From HXMU1428-3 sp965215715 (GTDB lineage Bacteria; Pseudomonadota; Alphaproteobacteria; Rhizobiales; HXMU1428-3), in contig OZ244129.1 of assembly GCA_965215715.1 (NCBI GenBank), positions 62,001 through 126,000 on the forward strand: a stretch of 64,000 bases of DNA. The letters run 5' to 3'. Within the stretch, counting starts at the first letter, position 1, and each line of letters opens with the position of its first letter. Position numbers and translations under genes: made by a program. Of this stretch, positions 36,379 through 46,241 are shown in pieces. Under the pieces are notes generated by a model. The model saw only the letters and a program-made list of their open reading frames with translations, was not told the origin of the DNA and did not search any database.

Positions 36379-38358
36379 TTATTCATTGTGAAAGGTCCAA
36401 ATTGTCTTAACGATTTCCTCATCCGAAAAATATCCAAAATGTCCTTCAGGTAAGTAGGCAGTTTGTTGATTTATATTTAAGTGTTCCTTTAGGTTACCGC
36501 CAACGTAATCATTTGTACGGTAGAGATTTATTGTTGCAATGCCTTCGGGGATGGCCCAGCCTTTATCCTGGCCATAAATACTTGGGAAGTAGGTTTCAAA
36601 AATATTACTCATGGGGCTGCCCATTGTCACGATCTTGATGGTTTTGATATTTAGTTGAGACAAAATTCCATGTTTAATGGCATCAAAAGCGATCATTGTG
36701 CCAAGGCTATGGGTCACTAGAGTTAGCTGGTCTAGCGGGCCGTAATTGTTTTGGATGTCGTGACAGATGGCTTCAAAACGAGTGCGTAATTGTTGGGGCA
36801 GGATGCGGTTTTTATCGGCATCATAGGTATAAGCTGATTTTATTGCACGCCAAGGGTGGATCTCGCGGTGAAGGCCTTGGGATTTAAAAGTGTTGACCAC
36901 ATCGCCCGCGACCTCAAAGCCGATGCGAGCGAGTTGAATGAAAAAGGGACCGATTAGCAGAAAAATCGGAGCGGCGTAAATGATGTAAGCTGTTAGTTTT
37001 TTAATGATATCACAATGGCCGGTTAGACATTTTTGAGAGACTTGATGAAGTATACAGGGGCAGATAACCAGGGTTGTTGCAAAAAAACAGGCCATGAAAA
37101 TTGTTGCATATTTTATAGAATCTGAAATAACCAATCGGGGATAGTCCTCGGTCAAATCTTGATTGACTAGATTTCTTTTTGATAGTCGTCCGTGGCGGAA
37201 AGTAGCAAAAAGAGCAATTGCGGCCAATAAAATTATATCAGCCCAAAATATCACTAAAAATGCCATAGATGCGATCAGCGTTTCTTCGATCGTGTTAAAA
37301 AGAACTTTTGAATAAAAGCTATAGACCAGGGCAAGTGCGAGTGAGGTGAAAAGGACCAGCCAAAACCGTATAGATAGATGAAAGGTTGCCAACCCTAAGA
37401 GGATTCCCTTTCGCCGCCTGGATGAAAAGGTTATAAGCATAAAAAGAAGTACAATAAAAATCAGGCCATGTATTAAAAGTACACTTAGCCATGAGGTGGA
37501 AAGAAGCACTGTCATGGTTTTGGCGATTTGGTCAAAATGCATGGGCTTTTCGAGTAGGTAAGCGTTTATCCAAAACGCAAAGATGACGATTAAAATAATT
37601 AATGCTGTCCCCAATAGAATTTGAGAATAGTAAGGGTAATCATGATCCCGTTGAGAAGCCTGGTGTTGTTCTGTTTTTGGCTTTGATCTTTGTCTCAGAT
37701 AAACGGCTAACCCTAATAATAAAACCGAAAAGATTGCTGATACTATATAGAAGTGCAGCGATATTTCTTCTTTTACGTTTGTGACTTGAAGGAGGGGGAT
37801 TTTCTGGGCCCCATTGCTGATCCGATCTACAAGGGCTGAAAATTGATTATTGATTTCTGGTGCGATTACCAGGTTTAGGCTGTGCCAATAAAAAGCCAAG
37901 TTGAGCATGGTGATGGGATAATAGATGATCCAAAAGGCCAGAGCTGTCAGACTGGTGAATATCTTGAGAATGGTTTTTATTAAGACATTATCTTCTTCAT
38001 CTGGCGCAAAAGCGGCATAAATGATGTCGGGGGCATTTTTAACCAAGTTGAAAAAATTTAGCAGGTTCGCCATAAAGCCGGATGTTAATTGCGAGAGATC
38101 ATTCCAATACATTTCAGCAATAAAGGTCTGTTTATTCTCATGTTCAACGATGGTGGAATAATAGGAAAGATTTTGATCTGTTGGTTTGCCTTCATCCTGG
38201 ATTGGTTGAGGGGGAATGACATTTTGTTGATAGGTTATTCTAGCCGCTTTTTTTTTGTTTGACCCACTGAGAAAGCTATCGAGTGTGTTGCGGGGCTTTT
38301 GCGCTCCCATGCCATGAATCAGGATAATTGCATCTTTGGTTTGGTTTTGTTTCATCAT
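36379..38358 (-). CDS. Alpha/beta-hydrolase with a large multi-pass membrane insertion
   Basis: 659 residues. The first strand and oxyanion region AIILIHGMGAQKPRNTL (residues 10-26) belong to the alpha/beta-hydrolase fold, as do the C-terminal elements: LVTHSLGTMIAFDAI with nucleophile Ser at about 551, TND near 617 and GHFGYF with His at about 640. Between the two lie about 400 residues with roughly eight to ten hydrophobic helices (for example near 120-160, 205-225, 250-270, 285-310, 330-390, 415-440 and 460-490). The complete catalytic triad suggests an active esterase or lipase whose hydrolase core is assembled around a membrane domain. It could act on lipids at the inner membrane. The substrate is unknown. 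Confidence 0.75.
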   Translation of the reverse strand: MMKQNQTKDAIILIHGMGAQKPRNTLDSFLSGSNKKKAARITYQQNVIPPQPIQDEGKPTDQNLSYYSTIVEHENKQTFIAEMYWNDLSQLTSGFMANLLNFFNLVKNAPDIIYAAFAPDEEDNVLIKTILKIFTSLTALAFWIIYYPITMLNLAFYWHSLNLVIAPEINNQFSALVDRISNGAQKIPLLQVTNVKEEISLHFYIVSAIFSVLLLGLAVYLRQRSKPKTEQHQASQRDHDYPYYSQILLGTALIILIVIFAFWINAYLLEKPMHFDQIAKTMTVLLSTSWLSVLLIHGLIFIVLLFMLITFSSRRRKGILLGLATFHLSIRFWLVLFTSLALALVYSFYSKVLFNTIEETLIASMAFLVIFWADIILLAAIALFATFRHGRLSKRNLVNQDLTEDYPRLVISDSIKYATIFMACFFATTLVICPCILHQVSQKCLTGHCDIIKKLTAYIIYAAPIFLLIGPFFIQLARIGFEVAGDVVNTFKSQGLHREIHPWRAIKSAYTYDADKNRILPQQLRTRFEAICHDIQNNYGPLDQLTLVTHSLGTMIAFDAIKHGILSQLNIKTIKIVTMGSPMSNIFETYFPSIYGQDKGWAIPEGIATINLYRTNDYVGGNLKEHLNINQQTAYLPEGHFGYFSDEEIVKTIWTFHNE

Positions 38359-38617
38359 TACAAACCTTGTAGCATGTTCTTATAAATCACACCTGAATAC
38401 TATCATATAATAAGATTTATGTGTCTCATTAAAAAAACAGAAGAGTAGAATTGTTTTTTTTAAGAAATTGTACTTGTTTTTCTTAGCTTTAATTTGTTTT
38501 TGCTGTTGGCAAGCTGGAGTGCTTGTGACGTTTTTTTTGTTTGGCTTGTGTAGATGAAAAGTTGTTAGTTATAGAGATGTGTTTGGTGGCTAATTCATTT
38601 CAAAGGCTTGTTCGTTT

Positions 38618-39805
38618 ATGACGGCTAAATTTCGCTCTATTGGGTTGCTGGTTCTGGCAGAAATCGCGGTTATGAGTTTGTGGTTTATGTCGAGTGCAGT
38701 TTTGCCTGACATGTTGCGTGAGGTTGAGCTTTCTGCGTTTCGACAAGCAGCTTTGGCCAGCGGGGTGCAGATCGGGTTTGTTGTTGGGGCTTTATTGATC
38801 TCTATTTCTGGTCTTGCTGACCGATTGGATGCGCGCTTTGTGTTTGCTGGTTGTGCTGTGTTTGCTTGTGTTGCCAATACTCTTTTGGTTGTGGCTGCCA
38901 TTGGTGGTGATTTTGCCATTTTTCTACGCGTGTTGACAGGGTTCTTTTTGGCCGGCGTGTACCCGGTTGGGATGAAAATAGCTGTTGGCTGGGGGCAGAA
39001 AGATCGCGGGCTGTTGGTTGGGCTTGTTGTGGGGGCTTTGACCATTGGCAGTGCGGCGCCGCATTTGATTGCTTCATTTGGCGGTACAGACTGGCGGTTT
39101 GTGGTATCGATGACATCTCTCATTGGATTAGCGGGCGGCTTGTTGGTGCTTGGGACCACAGTGGGGCCGTTTGATGTGCGGGCCAAGAGCTTCCAATTTG
39201 GGGCGGTTAAAGTTGCTTGGTCTAATAAGTTAATTCGTTATGTCTATTTAGGGTATTTGGGCCATATGTGGGAGCTTTATGCCATGTGGGCCTGGTTGCT
39301 GACTTTTTTATCTCTTTCTTTTTCTTCGCATTTGGCTGGCAGTGAGGCAGAACAGCTCGCGCGGCTGGTTACTTTTTTTGCCATAGGGCTTGGCGGCTTG
39401 GCAACAATTGCAGCCGGGCGGTTTGCAGATCAGTTTGGCAAGGCGCAAACGACGATTTATGCCATGACGGTGAGTGGCCTGGCAGCGCTTGCCACAGCGT
39501 TTAGTTTTGAAGGCCCGCTAGTTTTGACCATTGTTTTTGCGGTTTTGTGGGGGCTGAGCATCATTCCTGATTCAGCTCAATTTTCAGCCCTTGTGGCGGA
39601 CCATTCCCCTTCCGACTTGTCGGGCAGCCTGTTGACTTTGCAAACTGCGCTTGGTTTTACGCTAACGAGTGTGACTGTGCAGTTGACGCCGTTAACGGCA
39701 ACGCATATTGGCTGGCCGCTGACTGTTTGCATTATGGCTTTTGGGCCTTTGTTTGGCATCTGGGCAATGAGGCGCTATTTATCTTTCGCTGGGCAGGCTA
39801 ATTGA
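38618..39805 (+). CDS. Major facilitator superfamily transporter
   Basis: 395 residues with about twelve hydrophobic helices. MFS signs are the loop SGLADRLDARFVFAGCAVFAC (a D-x-x-G-R-like motif A between helices 2 and 3), GRFADQFGKAQTTIYAMT (the mirrored motif in the second half), and GFFLAGVYPVGMKIAVGW. The pattern is near to the nitrate/nitrite or drug-export type in which the substrate cannot be told by sequence alone. The start is the ATG at 38618. It is convergent with the acyltransferase gene at 39851, 45 bases apart. Confidence 0.85.
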   Translation: MTAKFRSIGLLVLAEIAVMSLWFMSSAVLPDMLREVELSAFRQAALASGVQIGFVVGALLISISGLADRLDARFVFAGCAVFACVANTLLVVAAIGGDFAIFLRVLTGFFLAGVYPVGMKIAVGWGQKDRGLLVGLVVGALTIGSAAPHLIASFGGTDWRFVVSMTSLIGLAGGLLVLGTTVGPFDVRAKSFQFGAVKVAWSNKLIRYVYLGYLGHMWELYAMWAWLLTFLSLSFSSHLAGSEAEQLARLVTFFAIGLGGLATIAAGRFADQFGKAQTTIYAMTVSGLAALATAFSFEGPLVLTIVFAVLWGLSIIPDSAQFSALVADHSPSDLSGSLLTLQTALGFTLTSVTVQLTPLTATHIGWPLTVCIMAFGPLFGIWAMRRYLSFAGQAN

Positions 39806-39850
39806 GAATAAGCTTTGTGTTCTTTCTCGTTCATTGTAGGAGAAGGGTTG

Positions 39851-41857
39851 TTATGGGGTTTTTAAATAGTTTGATAATTCGGTACTTGCTTGTTGAATGA
39901 GAAAGGTTGAACCAGAGTTGGTGAGATGATCTGAATCACGAAGGAATAAATCGGTTCCATTTTTAACTTGGCAGTTTTCTTGGCGACAAAACAAGGCTTT
40001 TGGATCGATAAGATGGGTTTTGGGGAATGCTGTGTTTATGTTCTCAACGAGCTGGTCGGCATTTTTGTATTTTTTCATCACTTGTGAGCGTGTTAGGGCT
40101 TGGCATTTTTCTTTCTGGGTCTTGGAGGTTTGGGTGTTGGGCGTGAAAAGACATTTGGCTAAATTGATGCCTGTTGAATAGGTTTGTTTAAACAGTATAA
40201 CTTTTCTTTGCTCAGCATGAATAAACTCTAAACTTGCTTTTGTTCTGTCTTCCAACCATGAGAAATATTGTTTGCGATCGTGCTGTAAAGGAGAGTTGTT
40301 ATCTTTGTAGCCGATCTTATTATGATAACCACCATAGTTGGCTGCAAAGATGACTGGGTGGTTATTCTTTTTGAGTTCATTGAAAGCTGTTTGAATATTT
40401 TTTGCACAGTGCGTATCTACGCGCCCTTTTATAAAACGCGCAGTGCCTACAGCAAAATAACAACCATGATCAAAAAAGCCTAGGCCTTTTATGTTTTGTT
40501 GTTTGAAGAACTTATCTAGACCGTGAACAAGATTTAGGGCATGGCTGTCACCAATGACATAGACGATTTTTTTTGCTTCACGACTTCCAAATTGACAGAC
40601 TTTACGCGGTGTATGACATATATCACCTGCAAATGAGAGCCCTTTATCTAGGTGTTGGACTTGGCGTTCTTTTAAGCGGCTTGGAAAGCCGTTGCTCCAG
40701 ATAATCGTGCTGCTTGTAAGCATGAAAAATAAGCCAAAAATTATAACCAGAGGTTTTTGAATGGTTTCCCAAAAATCAATGACTGTTTGTTTCCACTGAA
40801 ATTGGGGTGTCACTTTAGAGAAAAATGGGATTTTTCCGCCATCTTTGAAAGGTTGTTCGACAAAATAATAAAGCGCTGTGCCGGCTATCAGCATGCAGGT
40901 TGCTAGTAAGGCAAGGTCAAAAGAGGTGGGCTTGATTACAAAATAATAGCTGTAAAAAACGATGATTGGCCAGTGAACCAAATATAAAGAATATGAAATT
41001 CGTCCGATAAACCTAAAGGCATGAAAGCTGAGAATGGTGTACCAATGCCCTGAGGCACCAGCAAGAATTAAGAACATTGTCCCTATTGTTGGTATCAAAG
41101 TGTAGCTGCTTGGCCAGGCAGTTTCTTCGGTAAAGAAAATAGCGGCGTAGGTGAGCAGTGCGGCCCCTAGCAAGCCAAGTAGATTATTAACATGGGATAG
41201 GTGAAATTTTTTCCATTTCTTTTCTAGTAGGAGGGTTGTTGCGCCAATTGCAAATTCAAAAATTCTAAAGGGCATCATATAAAAGGCCAGATCACCATTG
41301 GCGGATTGAAACTGGGTGTTTAATAGGAATGAGCTTATCCCTAATACTATAACAATGGGGACCCATGATAGGCGCAGATATAGGGTTAGAACGATTATTG
41401 CAGGCCAGAAAAGATAAAACTGTTCTTCAACCCCTAATGACCAAGTGTGGAGCAGGGGAAAGTAGATATTGCTATTATTAAAATAATCAAGCGTGAAAAA
41501 AAAATATATATTTGAAGCGCCTAAGGCGGCTGCAAGAGATGATTTTGCCAGTTGTAAATAATCTGATGGTGAGAAAATAAACCAACCTAGAAACAAGCTT
41601 ATCAATAAGGTTGCCTGTAAGGCGGGAAATAATCTGAAGAAACGGCGGATATAAAACTTTTTAAAATTGAACTGGTTGCCTTCAGCCAAAATCATCCGGG
41701 TTATGAGATAGCCTGAGATAACAAAAAAAATGTCTACACCAATAAATCCACCAGGGCAAAATTCAGGGTTTAGGTGAAAAAGAACAATTGGTATAATTGC
41801 AAGGGCTCTTAAACCTTCTATTTCTGGTTGAAATGATTTCTTCTTAATACTAGACAA
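39851..41857 (-). CDS. OafA/YrhL-type membrane acyltransferase with C-terminal SGNH domain
   Basis: 668 residues starting at TTG 41857; no ATG is available upstream. The N-terminal half is the acyltransferase_3 domain: PEIEGLRALAIIPIVLFHLNPEF (with the catalytic His of RALA...HL), GGFIGVDIFFVISGYLIT, YIRRFFRLFPALQ and LHTWSLGVEEQFYLFWP. About ten membrane helices follow. The C-terminal 250 residues form an SGNH hydrolase-like domain (VIGDSHALNLVHGLD, DSDHLTNSGS). In this OatA-like arrangement the acyl group crosses the membrane and is placed on a sugar, commonly peptidoglycan or O-antigen. The target is not evident and no polysaccharide cluster is next to it. Confidence 0.9.
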   Translation of the reverse strand: MSSIKKKSFQPEIEGLRALAIIPIVLFHLNPEFCPGGFIGVDIFFVISGYLITRMILAEGNQFNFKKFYIRRFFRLFPALQATLLISLFLGWFIFSPSDYLQLAKSSLAAALGASNIYFFFTLDYFNNSNIYFPLLHTWSLGVEEQFYLFWPAIIVLTLYLRLSWVPIVIVLGISSFLLNTQFQSANGDLAFYMMPFRIFEFAIGATTLLLEKKWKKFHLSHVNNLLGLLGAALLTYAAIFFTEETAWPSSYTLIPTIGTMFLILAGASGHWYTILSFHAFRFIGRISYSLYLVHWPIIVFYSYYFVIKPTSFDLALLATCMLIAGTALYYFVEQPFKDGGKIPFFSKVTPQFQWKQTVIDFWETIQKPLVIIFGLFFMLTSSTIIWSNGFPSRLKERQVQHLDKGLSFAGDICHTPRKVCQFGSREAKKIVYVIGDSHALNLVHGLDKFFKQQNIKGLGFFDHGCYFAVGTARFIKGRVDTHCAKNIQTAFNELKKNNHPVIFAANYGGYHNKIGYKDNNSPLQHDRKQYFSWLEDRTKASLEFIHAEQRKVILFKQTYSTGINLAKCLFTPNTQTSKTQKEKCQALTRSQVMKKYKNADQLVENINTAFPKTHLIDPKALFCRQENCQVKNGTDLFLRDSDHLTNSGSTFLIQQASTELSNYLKTP

Positions 41858-42109
41858 TTTTCTTTTTGCCCTATCTTGTTTGGTATGAATGGTCTCTTGT
41901 TATGTAAATATGATAAGCATTTTTGTTTTAGTGCCTATCGCTAAGGAGCGAAAGAGGTTTTAGCCATTTTCTTAAAGTTTGCGGAGAGTTGGATAGCTTC
42001 GCTGCATGAGATTAGAAAATTTATCAGTGGTTTTCTTGTAGAACAGGGAAGGGGCAAAGTTTAAACTCATCATGTTTGATCTTTTTAATTAAAGGGGAGC
42101 TCCCTTTTT

Positions 42110-44617
42110 TCAAGCCTTTGTTTTTTGCCTAAGCATGGCAGTTTTATAGATCACCAACAGTATGCCGAGTGACAAGATCCAGCCAAAAATGGTTTGGGTG
42201 AGTGTGATGTTACGCAAGCTCTTTTTGCCAAGATCGATAGGGGACCATTTGGTCTTAAGGCATTGGTTGGACCATTGCAGGCATGAAGGGGTTGGGAGTG
42301 AGAGTTGAAAGTTGCTTTCTCGTGGGTGCCAGTTGGCAGTTTGTTGTAAGTTCAACCAGGGCAGTGCAGCGTCAACGGAATAAAGCCATGGGGAAAAGGA
42401 GGGGATTTGGGAAAGTTCGCATTTGGTCCATGAGCCGCCCTTTTCTGGCTTGCAAGTGGCAAATTGTTCATCCAAGGTGAGCTCTATAGCCTTCGGCATA
42501 AATAAATTTTGGTGTTCAGCTTTTTGATAGACAATCCCGCCCATTGCTATGACGAAAAGGGTTATTAAGATAAGTCTTGTGATCCCATAACCATAGCGCC
42601 AGAGCCCACCATAAATCAGCCAGGTCAGAGCATGCATGGGCCATAAAAAGACCGTGCGCAATTTTTGAATGATCGGGGCGGGGGGAATGCCGTGTTTATT
42701 GCGGCGATTGATATTGTCTTTTAAGGTTTGCCAATAGTCACGATGGGCCTTTGCGTGGGCAATTTGTGAGGCTTGGTGGTGTTTGCCTTTTCTGGTGTAG
42801 GCGTTAATGGTCTGAGTATAGGCTATGGTGTTGTTACTGTTGTATCTGGCCAGCCATGACAGTCGCTCTTGAGCTGAAAGGGGACTATCCTTGGCGAAGT
42901 GCTCAAAGGTGAAATTGGTTAGATTAAGGTGGGCAGGCCAACTGCGTTTGTCATCTTGAAGGGTGTGAGTGTGGGTGCCCATCAAGGAGAGGGTGTTTTC
43001 AAATTTTGTTTCTGGTTTGGATGGGTGGTCAAGGTTCAAACACCCTTGAATGGCCGTGTTCTTTATTTCTAACTGTCCTTGAAAGTGTGCGCCTGTGCAG
43101 ATGAGGTCGTTGTTTATTTGTGAGCTGTTAATGTTGACATGTCCTTTTGAGACGAAGCCGTTGCCCAGCAGAAGGTTATAACCAATATGTACATGTTCGA
43201 TGTTTAGCGTATGGCCAACATGTTCTACGTTGACGTTTTCAAGGGCTGAAAAACTGCAATTGAAAGAGTTGGCAAGTTTTGTGTGTTTTAAGGAAATTTG
43301 CCCCTTAATAACGCTTTGGGCCAGGAACAGATTGCTCGCTATGTCGCAATTTTCAATTCTTAGTGCACTGATGGCCCCTTGTTTCATTTGTGCTGAACAA
43401 GCGATGTTGCTTAGGTCGCAATCGCCTCCAATTGAGCAATTTTCAAACGCGATAGGCCCTAAAAAGTTGGCGTATTGGAAGTTGATTTGGTTTTTAAGGT
43501 GGCAGTTTTGAAGCTGCAAGGTTGTTCTGTCGCCTTCAGTGCTAAGGTTTTGAAATGTGCCGCCTATTGCGTTGAAGTTTCCATGAATGGTTGTGCCTTT
43601 TAAAAGTGTGGTGCCAATGGCGGAAAAGTTGCCGCCTAAATCTAAATCTGCTTTTAGGGTGGCATTGTCAAAATAAAGGGCGCTGTTTTGGGGCTGATTT
43701 GAGGTGATGTTTAGGCCCGTAAAGTTCATATCTTGATGGCAGGTTATACCTTTGCAGTTAATGGTGCCATGGACAAACGATTGGCCTTCAAATTTAATCG
43801 TGCTTTTGCAAACAGCTTCTTGCAAGGATAGAACTGGATGATCCCCTTCAGTGCTGAAGAATTTGGCGTCGTTAATGCTTAAGGGCCCATAAAAATGTGC
43901 TCTTGCAAAAGAAACCGGGGCTGTTGATTGAAAGCCGTTGGTGAGGTTGGTTTTGTCTTTTACGGTTATGTTTTCAGCCTCTATGCCTGGGCACAGGCTG
44001 CCATTTAACGTTAAGCTGGTGAGGTGAGATTGGTTTAACTTTAAGGGGCTGTCAAAGATGCAATAGGTCAAATGCAAGATTAAATTGCGTTGATTGCCGG
44101 TAAGTTCTAGCGGGCCGGTTATTGTTGCGCCCGACAGGGTTAGTTTTTGAGGTACAGACAGTTTGGTTGGATCTGATGGAACTGTCTCAAGAGCGTTGAG
44201 CAATAGACTTAAAAAGGGGCCGCGAATGTTGTTTTCTGGCAATAAAGTGGTTGGGCGAACTTGGTCTGCAAAGGGCAAGGCTTTGTCTAGTGACATGGCC
44301 ATTTCGATAAGTTGGGTTTCTGCTGGCGAAAAAGGACTGTGCTGACCTGTCCATTCATAAAGGGTTGTGATGTCCTGGTTGTTTTGTCGGTGTTGGAAGA
44401 TTTTGGCCAATACGTTTTGTGCGAAATTGGGGCGGATTATGGTTTGTTCAAATTGATTATCTGGGTTTTCTAGGCCAAGCCAAATGGTTTTATTCTCTAA
44501 GATCGCTTGTAGGGTGAAGGTTTCAGCCTGGGTCTGGGGGGATAGATCATGGTATTGCAAAAGGGCCGTGAGCGCCTCACTTGTGGTATCAGTTTTTGGT
44601 GTGGTGATGTCCACCAT
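42110..44617 (-). CDS. Large beta-helix-like membrane protein (membrane-associated oxidoreductase-like family)
   Basis: 835 residues. A helical N-terminus (about 1-140) precedes roughly 400 residues of irregular pentapeptide-like or beta-helix repeats (for example LTLSGATITGPLELTG, LSLQEAVCKSTIKFEG, ISLKHTKLANSFNCSF), then a helical segment YTQTINAYTRKGKHHQASQIAHAKAHRDYW. It ends with two membrane stretches around 680-705 (YGYGITRLILITLFVIAMGG) and 805-825. This order (beta-helix, AxRxxGx..A-type helix, GYG membrane end) recalls an actinobacterial family often labelled membrane-associated oxidoreductase, whose function is not established. Nothing here shows redox chemistry. The start is the ATG at 44617. 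Confidence 0.75.
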   Translation of the reverse strand: MVDITTPKTDTTSEALTALLQYHDLSPQTQAETFTLQAILENKTIWLGLENPDNQFEQTIIRPNFAQNVLAKIFQHRQNNQDITTLYEWTGQHSPFSPAETQLIEMAMSLDKALPFADQVRPTTLLPENNIRGPFLSLLLNALETVPSDPTKLSVPQKLTLSGATITGPLELTGNQRNLILHLTYCIFDSPLKLNQSHLTSLTLNGSLCPGIEAENITVKDKTNLTNGFQSTAPVSFARAHFYGPLSINDAKFFSTEGDHPVLSLQEAVCKSTIKFEGQSFVHGTINCKGITCHQDMNFTGLNITSNQPQNSALYFDNATLKADLDLGGNFSAIGTTLLKGTTIHGNFNAIGGTFQNLSTEGDRTTLQLQNCHLKNQINFQYANFLGPIAFENCSIGGDCDLSNIACSAQMKQGAISALRIENCDIASNLFLAQSVIKGQISLKHTKLANSFNCSFSALENVNVEHVGHTLNIEHVHIGYNLLLGNGFVSKGHVNINSSQINNDLICTGAHFQGQLEIKNTAIQGCLNLDHPSKPETKFENTLSLMGTHTHTLQDDKRSWPAHLNLTNFTFEHFAKDSPLSAQERLSWLARYNSNNTIAYTQTINAYTRKGKHHQASQIAHAKAHRDYWQTLKDNINRRNKHGIPPAPIIQKLRTVFLWPMHALTWLIYGGLWRYGYGITRLILITLFVIAMGGIVYQKAEHQNLFMPKAIELTLDEQFATCKPEKGGSWTKCELSQIPSFSPWLYSVDAALPWLNLQQTANWHPRESNFQLSLPTPSCLQWSNQCLKTKWSPIDLGKKSLRNITLTQTIFGWILSLGILLVIYKTAMLRQKTKA

Positions 44618-44898
44618 GGTTCTTTCCCGTTTTTTGTTTTGGCCTGTTTTTGTATTGGTGATTGATTTGTTGTTCTTCTTTGTCTTTAGAACCTTTGTTC
44701 AGATGCGTAGAACCACCCAACTTAAAGCTAAAAAGTCGGGCATTTTGGATTATTTTATAGAAAAATTTGCAGGTGTGGAAAGCTTGTGACCAATAAATTG
44801 ATGAAACTGGTTAAGAAATACTCGGTATATAGTTTTAATTACTATCAAGAGGGATGGGTTAGGAGGCGTTTTTTATGGTTAAGCACTTGATCTAGAAA

Positions 44899-45945
44899 CT
44901 AATTTGCTCTTTCAATGCAAAATTCAACCACATCTAGTAAAGCATGTTTCCAGGCAGAGGCAGGGAATATTTGCAACGCGGTTTTGGCTTTTTGGCCATA
45001 GTCACGGGCCTGATCCATTGTGCTTTCAATGGTTTTGTATTTGCTGATCAGTTGAAGGGCGGTGTCTAGGTCATTGTCTTGAATGTCGCCTTGACCCAAG
45101 GTGCGTTGCCAAAATTTTTGCTCTTCATCGGTTCCTGCCTGGTAGGCCAAGATCACCGGAAGGGTGATTTTGCCATCTCGGAAATCGTCGCCGACTTGTT
45201 TGCCAAGGTCTTTGGCATCGCCGTGATAATCAAGGGCATCGTCAATTAGTTGGAATAAAATGCCAAGGGTGTGGCCAAAGTCTTTTAAAGCTTGGCGCTC
45301 TTGGTCAGGCCTGTTGGCAACCACGGCACCAAGTTCACTGGCAGCTACAAACAGGGCCGCTGTTTTGGCATTGACCACCGCCATATAATCGTCTTGTGAA
45401 CTTTGTGGGTTGCCAGCTGTGACAAGCTGCATGACCTCACCTTCTGCAATGACAGCAGAGGCGTGAGAGAGAATTTTTAAAGGCTCCAATTGGCCAACGC
45501 TGACCATGATTTTAAAGCTTTGGCCAAGAAGATAATCGCCGACCAAAACACTGGCTTGATTGCCCCATAATAACCGGGCAGCTTTTTTGCCGCGGCGCAT
45601 ATCGCTTTCATCAACCACATCGTCATGGAGTAAGGTGGCTGTGTGCAAAAATTCAATTGAAGTGGCAAGGGGAATGTGATCGAGCCCCTCATAATTGCAA
45701 AGCCTTGCCGTGGCGCATGTTAACATGGGGCGAATGCGTTTGCCGCCAGAGTTAATCAGGTGAGAGGCAAGCTCAGGAATCATATCAACTGAAGAGTGAG
45801 CTTTTTGCAAAATAAGGTCATTGATACGCCCCATATCACTGGCTGTTAAGTCTAATAAAGCCGCCAGGCTTGGTGTGGGGGTATAGTGATCTTGATTTGT
45901 CACTTTTTCCGTCAAATTTTGAGGTGTTAGGTTTTGGACGGTCAA
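44899..45945 (-). CDS. ispB: Polyprenyl diphosphate synthase (quinone side chain)
   Basis: 348 residues from TTG 45945, with GGAGC seven bases upstream. The two aspartate-rich motifs are LLHDDVVDESDMRRGK (D108, D109, D112) and LIDDALDYHGD (D235, D236, D239), with GGKRIRPMLT upstream. It is an all-trans polyprenyl synthase; octaprenyl or decaprenyl length cannot be told with certainty. It makes the ubiquinone tail. It is divergent from the DUF2007-methyltransferase fusion (296-base gap), the usual neighbour in Rhizobiales. Confidence 0.94.
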   Translation of the reverse strand: MTVQNLTPQNLTEKVTNQDHYTPTPSLAALLDLTASDMGRINDLILQKAHSSVDMIPELASHLINSGGKRIRPMLTCATARLCNYEGLDHIPLATSIEFLHTATLLHDDVVDESDMRRGKKAARLLWGNQASVLVGDYLLGQSFKIMVSVGQLEPLKILSHASAVIAEGEVMQLVTAGNPQSSQDDYMAVVNAKTAALFVAASELGAVVANRPDQERQALKDFGHTLGILFQLIDDALDYHGDAKDLGKQVGDDFRDGKITLPVILAYQAGTDEEQKFWQRTLGQGDIQDNDLDTALQLISKYKTIESTMDQARDYGQKAKTALQIFPASAWKHALLDVVEFCIERAN

Positions 45946-46241
45946 AATTAGCTCCGAGCATACAGTTTGAAATTTATTGTGTCCTGATCTTACACAAGCT
46001 GATATGAATAGGTATAATATGAGAATTCAATATTAGCAAAGACCTTGTTTTTATTTGATGACATATCGTGTGTTTGGGGCTTGATTATTGGATGCATTGT
46101 CAAACTTTTTATATGAGTGGTCAAGCTTTAGAAACATATTTTGCGGCGCTTAGCCGCAGGGGAGCGGCCTTTATGGCCTAAAAAGGGATGATCTGAGTTT
46201 GGCTTGGTCAGCCCTTTTGAGAAAATGGTATTTGGAAGTTT

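Noticed and set aside
44616..44789. 58-codon plus-strand frame with one hydrophobic helix (MVLSRFLFWPVFVLVIDLLF...)
   Set aside because: Its ATG overlaps the start codon of the opposite-strand beta-helix gene in CCATGG, and no ribosome-binding site is present. It could be real but cannot be supported.
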